A DNA stretch of 64,000 nucleotides from Collinsella tanakaei (GCF_030373545.1 NZ_JAUDCO010000004.1:1-64000); one strand, 5' to 3'. Shown: positions 24,799 through 34,124, numbered from the stretch's first letter. A program made the numbers and translations. Notes: generated from the letters alone by a model not told the origin.

Positions 24799-26555
24799 TG
24801 GCCAGAGTACGCAGGAGCTCCAACGCGCGCCGCGCGCGCGTCGGTGACGTCATCAAAGGGCAGTACAAGGTCCTTCAGGTAATCGGCGCCGGCGGCATGA
24901 GCCGCGTCTACCTTGCCTCGGACCTGCAGCTCACCAACAAGATGTGGGCCATCAAGGAGGTCGACCGCCATGCGACCGACCCGGTGGGCCGCCCCATCGA
25001 GCAGTCGCTCGCGCGTGAGGCTGACCTGCTGTCCAAGCTCAACCACCCCAACATCGTCGACATCGTCAACATCGAGAAGACCGATGACTTCATCTACGTC
25101 GTCGAGGACTACGTCGAGGGCGACACCCTCGACGCCGAGGTGCGCAAGGAGGGCCCGCAGTCCGAGGAGGACGTCCAGCGCTGGATGCTCCAGATCTGCG
25201 ACGCCCTGGGCTACCTGCACGAGCAGAACCCGCCCATCATCTACCGCGACATGAAGCCCAAAAACATCATGTTGCACCCCGACGGCTACATCAAGCTGAT
25301 CGACCTGGGCGTGGCGCGCGAGTACGTGGACGACGATTCCCGTACCGACACCGTGGCCTTCGGCACCGAGGGCTACGCCGCGCCCGAGCAGTACGGCGCC
25401 AAGACGCAGACCGACGCGCGCACCGACATCTACGGCATCGGCGCGACCATGTGGCACCTGCTGGCCGGCGGCGCGCCGCCCATGGAGTTCCCGCTGCCTG
25501 ACATCCGCACGGTCAACCCCAACGTGTCCGAGGGCTTCGCCAACATCATCGCCAAGTGCTGCAAGCTCGATCGCTCCGAGCGCTATCAGAGTTGTGACGA
25601 GCTCGCTGTGGACCTCGAGCGCTACGAGGAGCTCACCGCCGAGTACCGCGAGCGCCAGGCCAAGAAGGTCCGCACGTTTGCGGGGTGCGCCATCGGCGCC
25701 GCCGTCTGCCTCGTGCTGGGTATCGGCTGCCTCATCGCGCGCGAGGGCGTCATCACCCAGAACTTCGAGTACCAGATGCAGATCGGCGACAGCGCGGTGC
25801 GCTCGAGCAACGCCGAGGAGGCCGAGGAGGCCTACCTGGACGCCATCTCCAAGCGCCCCGGCGATCCGCGCGGCTACGAGGGCCTCATCGCCGCCTACAA
25901 GGTGGACGGCGAGTTTGACACCGACGAGAAGGCGCAGTTCGACAATGTGTACCAGACCAACCTGGAGCAGCTGCGCGGCCACCGCGACTTCTCGCAGCTG
26001 TCCTTTGATATCGGTCAGCTGTACTGGTACTACTACGCCTACGGCGACGCCGGCGACTCCGAGCAGAACCAGGCCACGCGCATCAAGGCGTCGGCCGAGT
26101 ACTTCGAGACCGCGGCCAACGACGTGCAGTTCGCCGATCGCCAGCGCGCGCAGATCTACAACGGCATCGCGCAGTTCAACACCAAGATTGCCGAGGCCAT
26201 GCGCACCGACTCCGATTCCGATGAGGATTACCAGGAGTACTGGGGCTACCTCGAGCAGCTCGCTCAGACGATCGACGACGACACCAACGACCGCGTGCGT
26301 CTGGACAGCTACGAGCTGATCTGCAACGCGCTCGAGACCTACCTGTACGGCTTCGAGAGCGCGGGCATCTCGCAGTCCGACGTCGAGGACCTCTATCAGG
26401 TTGCCTACGACGGTCTGACCGACCTGGAGGACCGCTTCGGTGCCGATGACGCCGAGGCCGAGGCCCAGCGCGTCGATGCGCTGTCGCGCCTTGCCAACCA
26501 GGTGCGTACAAGGATCACGACGGTGTACTCCGGTGCCGTCGTCGGTGAGAACTAG
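24798..26555 (+). CDS. Membrane Ser/Thr protein kinase (PknB-like) with TPR-like outer domain
   Basis: A 585-residue protein with a complete Hanks kinase domain over residues 20-275: G-loop GAGGMSRV (30-37), K53, YRDMKPKN (149-156), DLG (169-171) and GTEGYAAPEQ (189-198). One transmembrane segment (about 294-314) is followed by an extracytoplasmic region of helical, TPR-like repeats with no PASTA domains. It is coupled to the phosphatase gene upstream, and the threonine-repeat protein follows 11 bp downstream, making that a plausible substrate. Confidence 0.92.
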   Translation: MARVRRSSNARRARVGDVIKGQYKVLQVIGAGGMSRVYLASDLQLTNKMWAIKEVDRHATDPVGRPIEQSLAREADLLSKLNHPNIVDIVNIEKTDDFIYVVEDYVEGDTLDAEVRKEGPQSEEDVQRWMLQICDALGYLHEQNPPIIYRDMKPKNIMLHPDGYIKLIDLGVAREYVDDDSRTDTVAFGTEGYAAPEQYGAKTQTDARTDIYGIGATMWHLLAGGAPPMEFPLPDIRTVNPNVSEGFANIIAKCCKLDRSERYQSCDELAVDLERYEELTAEYRERQAKKVRTFAGCAIGAAVCLVLGIGCLIAREGVITQNFEYQMQIGDSAVRSSNAEEAEEAYLDAISKRPGDPRGYEGLIAAYKVDGEFDTDEKAQFDNVYQTNLEQLRGHRDFSQLSFDIGQLYWYYYAYGDAGDSEQNQATRIKASAEYFETAANDVQFADRQRAQIYNGIAQFNTKIAEAMRTDSDSDEDYQEYWGYLEQLAQTIDDDTNDRVRLDSYELICNALETYLYGFESAGISQSDVEDLYQVAYDGLTDLEDRFGADDAEAEAQRVDALSRLANQVRTRITTVYSGAVVGEN

Positions 26556-26566
26556 GAGGGGCGACC

Positions 26567-27553
26567 ATGGAAAACGTACTGTTGGGCGTAGCCGTCGCCC
26601 TGTTTGTGATCGGTGTGGCGCTGGGCGTCGTGGCAGCCGTCATGTTCGTCAAGCGCGACATCATGAACTCGATTCGCTTCCTGCAGGGCAAGCGCATCTC
26701 GGCCGATGACGAGAGCAAGAAGAAGCGCGCCCGCCGCGGCAGCGCCGCAGGCGCCGGGCGTCCTCGCGCCGCATCGAACGCCGTGGCAAGCGACACGACC
26801 GAGAACGTGGGCGACGACCGCACGACGGGCTTTGCCGGATCCGAGCGCGCCGACGACAACCTGACCACGGTCGTGTCCACGGGCGCCGACCGCGCCGACG
26901 ACCGCCCGACCACCATCGCGGGCATGCCGGTGGACTTCATCACTTCCGACGAGGGCGTCGATGGGTCCGAGACGCCCACCGAGGTGCTCTCCGAGCTCGA
27001 CGAGGAATCCGAGCGCGCCACCGGCGTGCTCGAGGACACCGACGCCGAGGACTCCGAGCGCCCGACCGGCGTGCTCACCGAGCACGATGAGGAGGACTCG
27101 GAACATCCCACGAGCGTGCTGGTTGCCGAGCCCGAGGAGGATTCCGAGGCCCCGACGACCGTGCTGGGCGCAGAGACAGACGAGGATTCCGAGGCTCCCA
27201 CGACCGTGCCGGGCGAGATGGAGGCCGACGAGGCTGAGGACTCCGAAGCGCCGACGACCGTGCTCGGCGCTGCCGAGGCCGAGGAGGAGTTCGAGGAGGA
27301 CTCCGAGCGCCCGACCGCCGTGCTGGTCGAGTCCGACGAGGAGTCCGAGCGCGCCACCGCCGTGCTGGGCGAGAGCCTGGAGGACTCCGAGCGGGCGACC
27401 GATGTGCTCGTATCCCCGCATGCGGATGCAGAAATTGTTACCGATGATGATTCCGGGGCGCAACAGGGTGTTGTGCAACAGGAAGAACCGCTGTTCCGCT
27501 TCATACTTAAACAGAATGTCATTGTCGTCCATACCGAGGAGACTCTCGATTAA
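26567..27553 (+). CDS. Membrane-anchored acidic protein with repeated threonine motifs; candidate FHA docking scaffold
   Basis: A 328-residue protein. A transmembrane segment at residues 4-28 is followed by basic residues (KRDIM..KKKRARR), placing the rest in the cytoplasm. About residues 75-300 are very acidic and contain twelve threonine repeats; ten fit S-E-x-[PAT]-T-x-V-[LP] (SEAPTTVL, SERPTGVL, SERATAVL and similar). Such T-x-V-L sites resemble FHA ligands. It is encoded just after the membrane kinase and close to five FHA proteins, so a multi-site phosphothreonine scaffold is likely by inference. AGGAGGGG precedes the ATG. Confidence 0.8.
   Translation: MENVLLGVAVALFVIGVALGVVAAVMFVKRDIMNSIRFLQGKRISADDESKKKRARRGSAAGAGRPRAASNAVASDTTENVGDDRTTGFAGSERADDNLTTVVSTGADRADDRPTTIAGMPVDFITSDEGVDGSETPTEVLSELDEESERATGVLEDTDAEDSERPTGVLTEHDEEDSEHPTSVLVAEPEEDSEAPTTVLGAETDEDSEAPTTVPGEMEADEAEDSEAPTTVLGAAEAEEEFEEDSERPTAVLVESDEESERATAVLGESLEDSERATDVLVSPHADAEIVTDDDSGAQQGVVQQEEPLFRFILKQNVIVVHTEETLD
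27470..27507 (+). promoter_or_regulatory. TGTTGTGCAACA motif and CATACT -10-like box for the surface protein gene
   Basis: GTTGTGCAAC (27470-27479) lies inside the end of the upstream coding region, with CATACT (27502-27507) 22 bp later. The surface protein starts at 27579. Spacing is identical to the site at 21087. Confidence 0.4.
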
Positions 27554-27578
27554 CTGCTGACGCGGGAAGGATACGAAC

Positions 27579-30500
27579 ATGTCAGTGTTGGATAAGCTCA
27601 AACTCTATTCGCGCAAGCCGGTCGCGGTGATCATGGCGGCGACGCTCGCCACTTCGAGCGTGCCGGTCCAGGCGGTCGTCCAGGCGACTCCGGCCTATGC
27701 CGCCCCGCAGCAGAAGGCCGATGACCAGGTGGATGAGGTGACGGGAGGCACCTTCGATTCGCAGACGGCCTCCATCAGCCTTGTTTACGATAGCGATGCC
27801 GAGAAAGCTGGAAGCTACACGCTTACCAAGAAAGACTTGCTGAACCTGCTTGAGCAGCAGCAGGGTGAGGCTTTGAAGGCCCTGTTCACCTATACCAAGG
27901 GCGGCACGGATCAGTTCTCCCAGACGATCGACGACGTGGTCGCTAGTTTCCCTGTGGGGGATGAGACCAAAGATGCCTACACGGTGACTGAGACGAATTA
28001 CAAGATCACCGATATCGATATCAAGGTCGCTGCGGCTGCTGGTAGTTCCATCAAGGTCGATGCTACTGATGATGGTTGGACCATCTCGGCGGCCGCCGAC
28101 GTTACGAATGAGGCCTTGGAGATCACGGTCACGTCCATCTCCTATCAGTACAACTTCAAGTACACCCATACCTTTATGGAAGAGGTGGAGGTTGAGGAGC
28201 CTGACGTGCCCGAGACGCCCGATGGCACCGAGCCGGGCGAGGGCGAGACGGGCGAACCGACTGATCCGACCGATCCGGGTTCCGGCGAAGAGACCACGCA
28301 GCCTCAGTATGAGGAGAAGAGCGAGGAAGTCTGGTATCCCGGCAGCAGCGCCGAGGATTTCACCGTCGAGGCTTCCGGCGTAATCAATGCCGGCACGCTT
28401 CCCGCGCCGAGTGTTACCGTGACCGCTGTCGATTACTGGGCGGGAGCCGAGGATAGTGCCGGTGAAGCGGAGGCAGAGGGCGTAACCGTTCCTGAACTCA
28501 CGTACGGCGAGGGCTCTCAGAAGGCGACCGTGTGGGGTAACGGCTGGGCGAACCTTGACTATGAGGTTACATACGATGGGGATGCTGAGGATTACTTCAC
28601 TGTCGACATCTCTCGTGAGAGGGCGGGCAGCGGCTTTAATCGTCGCTACAGTTACGTGGCCACCGTTACACCGAAGCGCGCAAGCGATGAGGACATGACG
28701 TTCACGGTTACGTTCAAGAAGCACTGGAGCGGTAGAGAAGTCGGTGCCGTTACGGTGACCGTCCCCGCCATCCAGAAGAAGCAGATTAGCATCGGTCTCG
28801 ACGAACAGCCTTTCCGTCTGCAGGATGCTCAGGAAAAGACGATTCTTGTCGATGCGAACGAGCGCGTCCTCGAGGCGGTCAACGAGGTAGAGGACAAGCT
28901 CGGCAATGAAAGCCTGAGCGAGGACTATTACGCCTCTGCCGAATTGGGCGGTGACTTTGACAACCAGGGAGTTGCCGATCAGTCGCCGACCGTGACGCTC
29001 GCTCCGAGCGAGGAGAACGCGGACGCCTTCGCGAACTACACGATTACCGCCCCCTCGAACGTCACCATCAAGGCGATCCAGGACGTCGCGTGGGCTGACA
29101 GCGGCCTTGCGCTCGCCTCTGAGCACAACGAGGCCAGCGATGCCATCGACCTGACTGCCGACAACGCCGACACCTGGGTCAAGAAGATTCCGACCGCCTC
29201 GTGGGACGGCTACGAGCTCGCCTACGCCACGCCTGCGGTTCCGACGACCGCTGACGAGTTTGCCAGCTCTGTCGCCCTGTCCGGCGGCGACGGCATCCAC
29301 TCCGTCACCATGTACGCGCTCAGCAGCGACAACGTCGTGAGCCAGATCACGGGCGTCTCCTACCGGCTCGACACCCTGGCTCCGCAGCTTAACGGTGCTG
29401 ACGTCGATTACGATGTCAAGCATGGCACCTTCGTGTTCGGCGACCAGCGCGTCGGCGTGAGCTTCTCGCTCGTCGACCTCATCAAGGCCAATGCCGAGGA
29501 TTCCAAGGATACGCTCGAGGCCCTGCAGTCCGGCGTCAACACCGGCTCGGTGACCGCCGAGTACGACGACGGCAAGAACGGCACCACCCTGGCCGCCGAC
29601 CTCACCAACGACGGCTCCGAGTACTCGTTCTCCATCACGGGCGACCGCGACGTCAACACCGCCGACATTCGCATCCACGCGTCCGACGTCGCCGGCAACG
29701 TGCTCGACACCACCGCCGATGACAACAACGGCATCCCGACGAGCATCACCAAGCTCGTCGCCGAGAGCACCGGTCCGTCCATGAGCGTGTCGTGGGACAG
29801 CAGCGACGCCACCAACGGCAAGTACTACAACCACAACCGCACGCTGACCGTCACCATCACCGAGGCGTTCTTCAACTACACCCAGCAGTACGCTAACGAC
29901 CAGGTGATCTTCACGGTCGAGCGCAACGGCGAGACCGCTATGGCCATCCACCCGACAGACTTCACGCATGTGTCCGGCGATACGTACTCCTACACGCTCG
30001 CCTTCACGGACGATGCGGACTACGTCGTGTCGAGCATGCACGTCGAGGACATCGTCGGCCATGCGGCCACCGGTGAGGGCGACACCTTCACCATCGACAA
30101 GACCGCCCCGACCATGCAGGTGACGTTCGACAACAACAACGTGGCCAACGGCAACTACTACAACGCCGCCCGCACCGCGACCATCACCATCACCGAGCAC
30201 AACTTCGACCCCAACCTGGTGAACATCACCACCACCGCGTCTGCCGGCAACGGCGGCGAGGTCGGTCAGCCGGCCGTCTCCGGTTGGTCCTCCTCCGGCG
30301 ACACCCACACCGCCACAGTGACGTTCCCCGGCCAGGGCGTGTACACGCTCGCCGTCGACGGCATGGACCTCGCCACCAACGAGCTCACGCCCTACAGCTG
30401 CCCCGAGTTCGTGGTTGACACCATCGAGCCCGAGATCACCATCTCCGGCGTGGAGAACCTGACCGCCTACGCGGACGCCGTGTCGCCTGCCGTCGCGGTC

Positions 30501-31541
30501 CACGACACCAACCTGTCCGACGCCACCGACATCCACGTCGAGGTCGTGGGCGTGTCCCCGTACGGCGAGTCCGCCAACCCGTTCAGCGCCGCGCCCGCCT
30601 TCACGGCGACCGACGCCAACGTCGAGTGGGGCAACCCCGACGAGGCCAAGCCCAACGACAACGTCTACACCGTCGTCGTCCAGGCCGTCGACCTCGCCGG
30701 CAACACGAGCGATGAGGCCGTGACGTTCTCCGTCAACCGCTTCGGCTCCACCTACGTCATCTCCGACGAGACCGGCAAGATGCTCGATCAGTACCTCAAG
30801 CACGACAACACCACCGACGTGCGCGTGACCGAGATCAACCCCTCCGGCCTCGATGAGTCCAAGACCTCCGTCGAGCTTACGCGCGACACGAGCAACACCA
30901 CGCTCAAGGCCGACGAGGACTACACGACCGACGAGGGCACCGAGACCGGCTGGAGCCAGTACGTCTACACCGTCGACCGCGACAACTACGACGCTGACGG
31001 CGTGTACCGCGTGCTGTTCCACAGCCAGGACGTTGCGGGCAACATCTCCGAGAACGCCATGAAGGACAAGAACGCCGAGGAGGCCGGCGCGACCGCCGAG
31101 GTCAACTTCGCCGTCGATGACACCGCCCCGCTCGCGTCCTTCGCCGACCTGTCCAACGCCGAGCCCTACAACGAGTCCAGCCACACCGCCAAGGTGACCT
31201 TCGAGGACAACCTGATGCTCGATCACGCCGTGGTCGAGATCGACGGCCAGGAGGTCGCGACCTTCGACGCCGAGCAGCTCGCCAACAGCACCACCCAGGA
31301 GTTCACCATCAACGAATCTACCGGTGAGCGCTCCATCAAGGTGACCGTTTGGGATGCCGCGGGCAACGAGGGCGAGGCCAGCATGGACAAGGTGGTCGTC
31401 ACGACCAACGCCTTCGAGCTGTGGCGCCGCAACACGCCGCTGTTCGCCGGCACCTTGGCCGTCGCCGCGGTGGCCGTCGCGGGCATCGCGTTCGGCATCG
31501 TCAAGAAGCGCAAGAAGGATGACGAGGAGACCAACGCGTAA
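27579..31541 (+). CDS. Large Ig-like repeat surface protein with C-terminal membrane anchor
   Basis: A 1320-residue protein with a signal peptide (basic N-terminus, hydrophobic 14-35, likely cleavage near AYA-A42), a long extracellular part and a C-terminal transmembrane segment (about 1287-1308) ending in KKRKKDDEE. There is no LPXTG sorting signal. The middle holds bacterial Ig-like repeats. Two clear copies share 'NG-Y-Y-N-x-x-R-T-x-T-x-T-I-T-E'; others use DTxAP and AxDxAGN. The first 1.2 kb uses less biased codons than the rest, hinting that the N-terminal part is younger. Binding or scaffold role in the envelope is inferred. Confidence 0.85.
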   Translation: MSVLDKLKLYSRKPVAVIMAATLATSSVPVQAVVQATPAYAAPQQKADDQVDEVTGGTFDSQTASISLVYDSDAEKAGSYTLTKKDLLNLLEQQQGEALKALFTYTKGGTDQFSQTIDDVVASFPVGDETKDAYTVTETNYKITDIDIKVAAAAGSSIKVDATDDGWTISAAADVTNEALEITVTSISYQYNFKYTHTFMEEVEVEEPDVPETPDGTEPGEGETGEPTDPTDPGSGEETTQPQYEEKSEEVWYPGSSAEDFTVEASGVINAGTLPAPSVTVTAVDYWAGAEDSAGEAEAEGVTVPELTYGEGSQKATVWGNGWANLDYEVTYDGDAEDYFTVDISRERAGSGFNRRYSYVATVTPKRASDEDMTFTVTFKKHWSGREVGAVTVTVPAIQKKQISIGLDEQPFRLQDAQEKTILVDANERVLEAVNEVEDKLGNESLSEDYYASAELGGDFDNQGVADQSPTVTLAPSEENADAFANYTITAPSNVTIKAIQDVAWADSGLALASEHNEASDAIDLTADNADTWVKKIPTASWDGYELAYATPAVPTTADEFASSVALSGGDGIHSVTMYALSSDNVVSQITGVSYRLDTLAPQLNGADVDYDVKHGTFVFGDQRVGVSFSLVDLIKANAEDSKDTLEALQSGVNTGSVTAEYDDGKNGTTLAADLTNDGSEYSFSITGDRDVNTADIRIHASDVAGNVLDTTADDNNGIPTSITKLVAESTGPSMSVSWDSSDATNGKYYNHNRTLTVTITEAFFNYTQQYANDQVIFTVERNGETAMAIHPTDFTHVSGDTYSYTLAFTDDADYVVSSMHVEDIVGHAATGEGDTFTIDKTAPTMQVTFDNNNVANGNYYNAARTATITITEHNFDPNLVNITTTASAGNGGEVGQPAVSGWSSSGDTHTATVTFPGQGVYTLAVDGMDLATNELTPYSCPEFVVDTIEPEITISGVENLTAYADAVSPAVAVHDTNLSDATDIHVEVVGVSPYGESANPFSAAPAFTATDANVEWGNPDEAKPNDNVYTVVVQAVDLAGNTSDEAVTFSVNRFGSTYVISDETGKMLDQYLKHDNTTDVRVTEINPSGLDESKTSVELTRDTSNTTLKADEDYTTDEGTETGWSQYVYTVDRDNYDADGVYRVLFHSQDVAGNISENAMKDKNAEEAGATAEVNFAVDDTAPLASFADLSNAEPYNESSHTAKVTFEDNLMLDHAVVEIDGQEVATFDAEQLANSTTQEFTINESTGERSIKVTVWDAAGNEGEASMDKVVVTTNAFELWRRNTPLFAGTLAVAAVAVAGIAFGIVKKRKKDDEETNA

Positions 31542-31568
31542 GCGTACGGGTTTCCCGATTGACTGCGC

Positions 31569-31607
31569 ACGGCGCCTCGTCTGCTTGTGGGCGAGGCGCC
31601 GTTGTTG
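31569..31607 (+). terminator. Hairpin after the surface protein gene
   Basis: An ACGGCGCCTCG / CGAGGCGCCGT stem of 11 bp is followed by TGTTGT. The T run is imperfect, so it may be an attenuator between the surface protein and the next gene. Confidence 0.5.
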
Positions 31608-31624
31608 TAACGGAGGAGTCGTGC

Positions 31625-33049
31625 ATGGCTGACGATACGCTCAAGTGCCCAGCATGCGGAGGGAACCTGCCGGCAGGTGCGCAGACGTGCCCGTTTTGCG
31701 GCGCCGTCGTGCCCGCCCGCGACGCGGCCGGGGCGCCCGCGGCGCCCGCATCCGATTTGCCGTTCTCGCCTGAGTTCTTCGAGCACGACAAAGCCGTTCA
31801 TCCCCACGCCGCGCACGCCGCCAAGCATCGCGACCATCGCGTTGAGGAGCGGGTGCGGCGCATAGCTGCCAATCCCGAGCAACGCCGTCGCGTCAAGATG
31901 GGGCTGATCGTCGCGGCTGCCGTTTTGGGCGTCGTGCTGGTTGCAGCCGTTGCCATCGCGCTCGTCTCCGACGCGCAGCTGCGCGCGCGTGCCCAGCAGG
32001 GAGCGGCGGGGCTGCAGGAAGACGCCGTTGATGTTGCGGCGCTCGCCGACACGCCCTTTGGCGGCGGCTTTGCGGCAAGCGACGGCGAGACGCTCTACTG
32101 GGCGTCCGATACGGGCATCTACGCGCTGGATGCCGAAGCGCTTGCGGACGACGACCGCTCGGCGCGCTGTGTGCTCGATGGCGTGGACGTCATCGAACTG
32201 TATGCGTATGAGGGCAATCTGGTCTATCGGGATGCCGACGGATCGATATGGCTGCTGTCCGATGCGCAGGATGCCGAACCGCGTGCGCTGCTGTCTGCAT
32301 CTGATAAAAAGGCCGCTGCCGGGCTGGTGGTGCACGACGGCGTGGCCATCGCGGCCCTGCGGGACCCCTCTGCGGCGGACGATGAGGATGAAACGGGCGA
32401 CAAGGCCGCGGGTAAACCTTCCGTCTCGGTTGCTTGCATCGATGTGACGCAGCTCAGTGACAAGGCGCCCGCGTGGAACGAGGTCTGCAGCCTTGCGGGC
32501 TCGCGTGCCTGGCTGTTCGATACGGGCGATACCGTGGCGGTTCTCGCCGCGGATGCGCGCTCATGGTCGCTCGCGGAGGTGCCCTTCGATGGCATTCCGC
32601 GCGACGGCGTCTCGGATGCGGCGTTCGCAGAGGTCATGAGGGGCGACGAGACGATCGAGGCCGCATGGTTCGACGGCGAGGAGCTCTATAAGACCGTGTC
32701 GGAAAAGGGCGGCGGACAGCACACCTCGCGCCAGGAGCCCGGCGGCACGTTCAACGACTACACGGGTATCCAGGGCCTGCCGCTTGTGGCGGGAAGCTCC
32801 ACGACCTGCGTGTTCATCACCGGTTCGGGAGGATTTGCCTGGGTCGATTCGGGCGCGGGCTTCCTGCATGACGAGACCTCCGCGCTTGATGGGGCGCACG
32901 TGTCCGTGAGCGCCACCACCAGCCGCGTGACCGTTTGCGGCGAGCAGGCCTACCTGCTCACCGACATCGCCGACGGTTCAGGTACACTCAACGTAATCGA
33001 TCTTTCGAGCGACCCGGTATCGGTCATCGAAGTGGCGGCGCGCTCGTAG
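31625..33049 (+). CDS. Zinc-ribbon, single-TM, beta-propeller-like protein, fourth member
   Basis: A 474-residue protein with the architecture of the genes at 254-4569: a zinc ribbon (C8, C11, C22, C25), a linker, a transmembrane segment near residues 98-120 and an outer region of repeated strands. Its ribbon and outer domain are divergent from the other three. GGAGGA lies seven bases before ATG 31625. Membership of the same family at both ends of the locus suggests a shared envelope role; the biochemical function is unknown. Confidence 0.75.
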   Translation: MADDTLKCPACGGNLPAGAQTCPFCGAVVPARDAAGAPAAPASDLPFSPEFFEHDKAVHPHAAHAAKHRDHRVEERVRRIAANPEQRRRVKMGLIVAAAVLGVVLVAAVAIALVSDAQLRARAQQGAAGLQEDAVDVAALADTPFGGGFAASDGETLYWASDTGIYALDAEALADDDRSARCVLDGVDVIELYAYEGNLVYRDADGSIWLLSDAQDAEPRALLSASDKKAAAGLVVHDGVAIAALRDPSAADDEDETGDKAAGKPSVSVACIDVTQLSDKAPAWNEVCSLAGSRAWLFDTGDTVAVLAADARSWSLAEVPFDGIPRDGVSDAAFAEVMRGDETIEAAWFDGEELYKTVSEKGGGQHTSRQEPGGTFNDYTGIQGLPLVAGSSTTCVFITGSGGFAWVDSGAGFLHDETSALDGAHVSVSATTSRVTVCGEQAYLLTDIADGSGTLNVIDLSSDPVSVIEVAARS

Positions 33050-33077
33050 GGTCGAGGCTGCCAGAAAGGAGCACAGG

Positions 33078-33788
33078 ATGTTTTGCGGTAACTGCGGTGC
33101 ACAAAACGACGATTCCAACGAGTATTGCATCAACTGCGGTGCGAATCTCAAACAGTATATGGTAGGCGGTCCCGCGCCGGCGGCCGCCCCGCAGCATGCG
33201 GCTCGGGGCATGCGGACGCCTGCGCCCGCCCAGCCCAAGCCCAAGGCTGCCAGTGCCGCGTATCCTGCGGCTCCCCAGCCGGTGCAGCCGGCTGCCGCTC
33301 GTCCCGCTCCGCGTCCGGCCTACCCCGGTGCGGCGGCGCGTCCTGCGGCGGCTCCTGCCCAGCGTCCCGCTGCCGCGGTGCCTGCGCGGCCCGTGGGCTC
33401 GCATGCGGCGCCTGCGCCTGCTCAAGCGGCACCCGCCGGTCCCTCGTCGGCCGAGCTGCCGCGTATCGTGTCCGAGCGTCCCCAGTCCGCGAGCATGCCG
33501 AGCCTGACGCTCGTGCGCGCCAACGGAACCCGGTACCGCATCAGCGAGTTTCCCGCCACGGTGGGCAAGGGGTCGGCGGCCAACGTGCGCATCGGCGGCA
33601 ACACCGCCATTTCGCGCGTCCACGCTATCATCAAGTACCTGGGCACCGGTTTCTCGGTCGAGGACCGCGCTTCCACCAACGGCACGTTCATCAACGGCAA
33701 TGCGCTGTCCGCCGGTGAGCGCGTGGCGCTGCACGAGGGCGATCGGTTGACCCTGGGAGACGAGGACTTCATCGTCGAGATCAAGTAG
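33078..33788 (+). CDS. Zinc-ribbon and FHA domain protein
   Basis: A 236-residue protein: a zinc ribbon (C3, C6, C17, C20), an Ala/Pro-rich linker over about residues 35-140 and a C-terminal FHA domain (about 143-236) with GKGSAANV, SRVHAII and ASTNGTFING. No transmembrane segment. It joins the two domain types that characterise the locus, so it may bridge phosphothreonine signalling and the zinc-ribbon proteins. AGAAAGGAG precedes the ATG. Last gene of the locus. Confidence 0.85.
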   Translation: MFCGNCGAQNDDSNEYCINCGANLKQYMVGGPAPAAAPQHAARGMRTPAPAQPKPKAASAAYPAAPQPVQPAAARPAPRPAYPGAAARPAAAPAQRPAAAVPARPVGSHAAPAPAQAAPAGPSSAELPRIVSERPQSASMPSLTLVRANGTRYRISEFPATVGKGSAANVRIGGNTAISRVHAIIKYLGTGFSVEDRASTNGTFINGNALSAGERVALHEGDRLTLGDEDFIVEIK

Positions 33789-33813
33789 CTCGGCTTGAAG
33801 ATGCGTCAACGGG

Positions 33814-33866
33814 CGTGCCCGCCGTGCGACAGCGACCGAAAGGGGTCATGTCGCGCGGCGGGCACG
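33814..33866. terminator. Long hairpin at the convergent end of the secretion locus
   Basis: Arms of 18 bp (33814-33831 and 33849-33866) pair with one G-T wobble, around a 17-nt loop. It sits between the FHA gene and the convergent minus-strand gene at 33897, so it can serve both directions. No long T run. Confidence 0.6.
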
Positions 33867-33896
33867 CTGCGTTGAATACGGTTTATCCGTTTTGCC

Positions 33897-34124
33897 TTAT
33901 GCGCAATCCAGGGCGTCGAGCAAGCGATCGAGTGAGTGCTTGAGGTTCTCGCGCTGATCATCGCAGCGCTCGTCGTCGTGCGATGGTGCCCCTGTCTGCT
34001 GGGGCGAACTGGTGGGGGAGGCGAGGAGGCCGGTTCTCTGTGTCGGGGGGAAGGAGAATTGGTCTGCCTGTTGGGATGACGGCAATGGCGACCACGTGCT
34101 TGCTGCATGTTGGGAAGGATGCAT
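33897..34124 (-). CDS. Small protein of unknown function, motif-sharing pair member 1
   Basis: A 75-residue protein. A GAGGAGG Shine-Dalgarno six bases before the ATG supports it being real. The N-terminal half is Pro/Ser/Gln-rich; the C-terminal part contains 'DDQRENLKHSLDRLLDAL' and ends in a cysteine-containing tail. The same DQRxNLKxS...LxA pattern occurs in the minus-strand gene at 42808. No known family recognised. Confidence 0.55.
   Translation of the reverse strand: MHPSQHAASTWSPLPSSQQADQFSFPPTQRTGLLASPTSSPQQTGAPSHDDERCDDQRENLKHSLDRLLDALDCA

Noticed and set aside
187-27479. The GTTGYGCAAC motif as the binding site of the LytTR regulator at 34569
   Set aside because: LytTR regulators bind direct repeats with about 10-11 bp spacing, not a short palindrome, so the link is not supported.
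27582-31226. A 1214-codon open frame on the minus strand opposite the surface protein gene
   Set aside because: It is an antisense shadow caused by biased third positions in a G/C-rich gene; its sequence is repetitive Gly/Val/Arg with no domain and no ribosome site.
27579-31541. Sortase-anchored (LPXTG) surface protein
   Set aside because: The C-terminus has a membrane segment and basic tail but no LPXTG-like motif before it.
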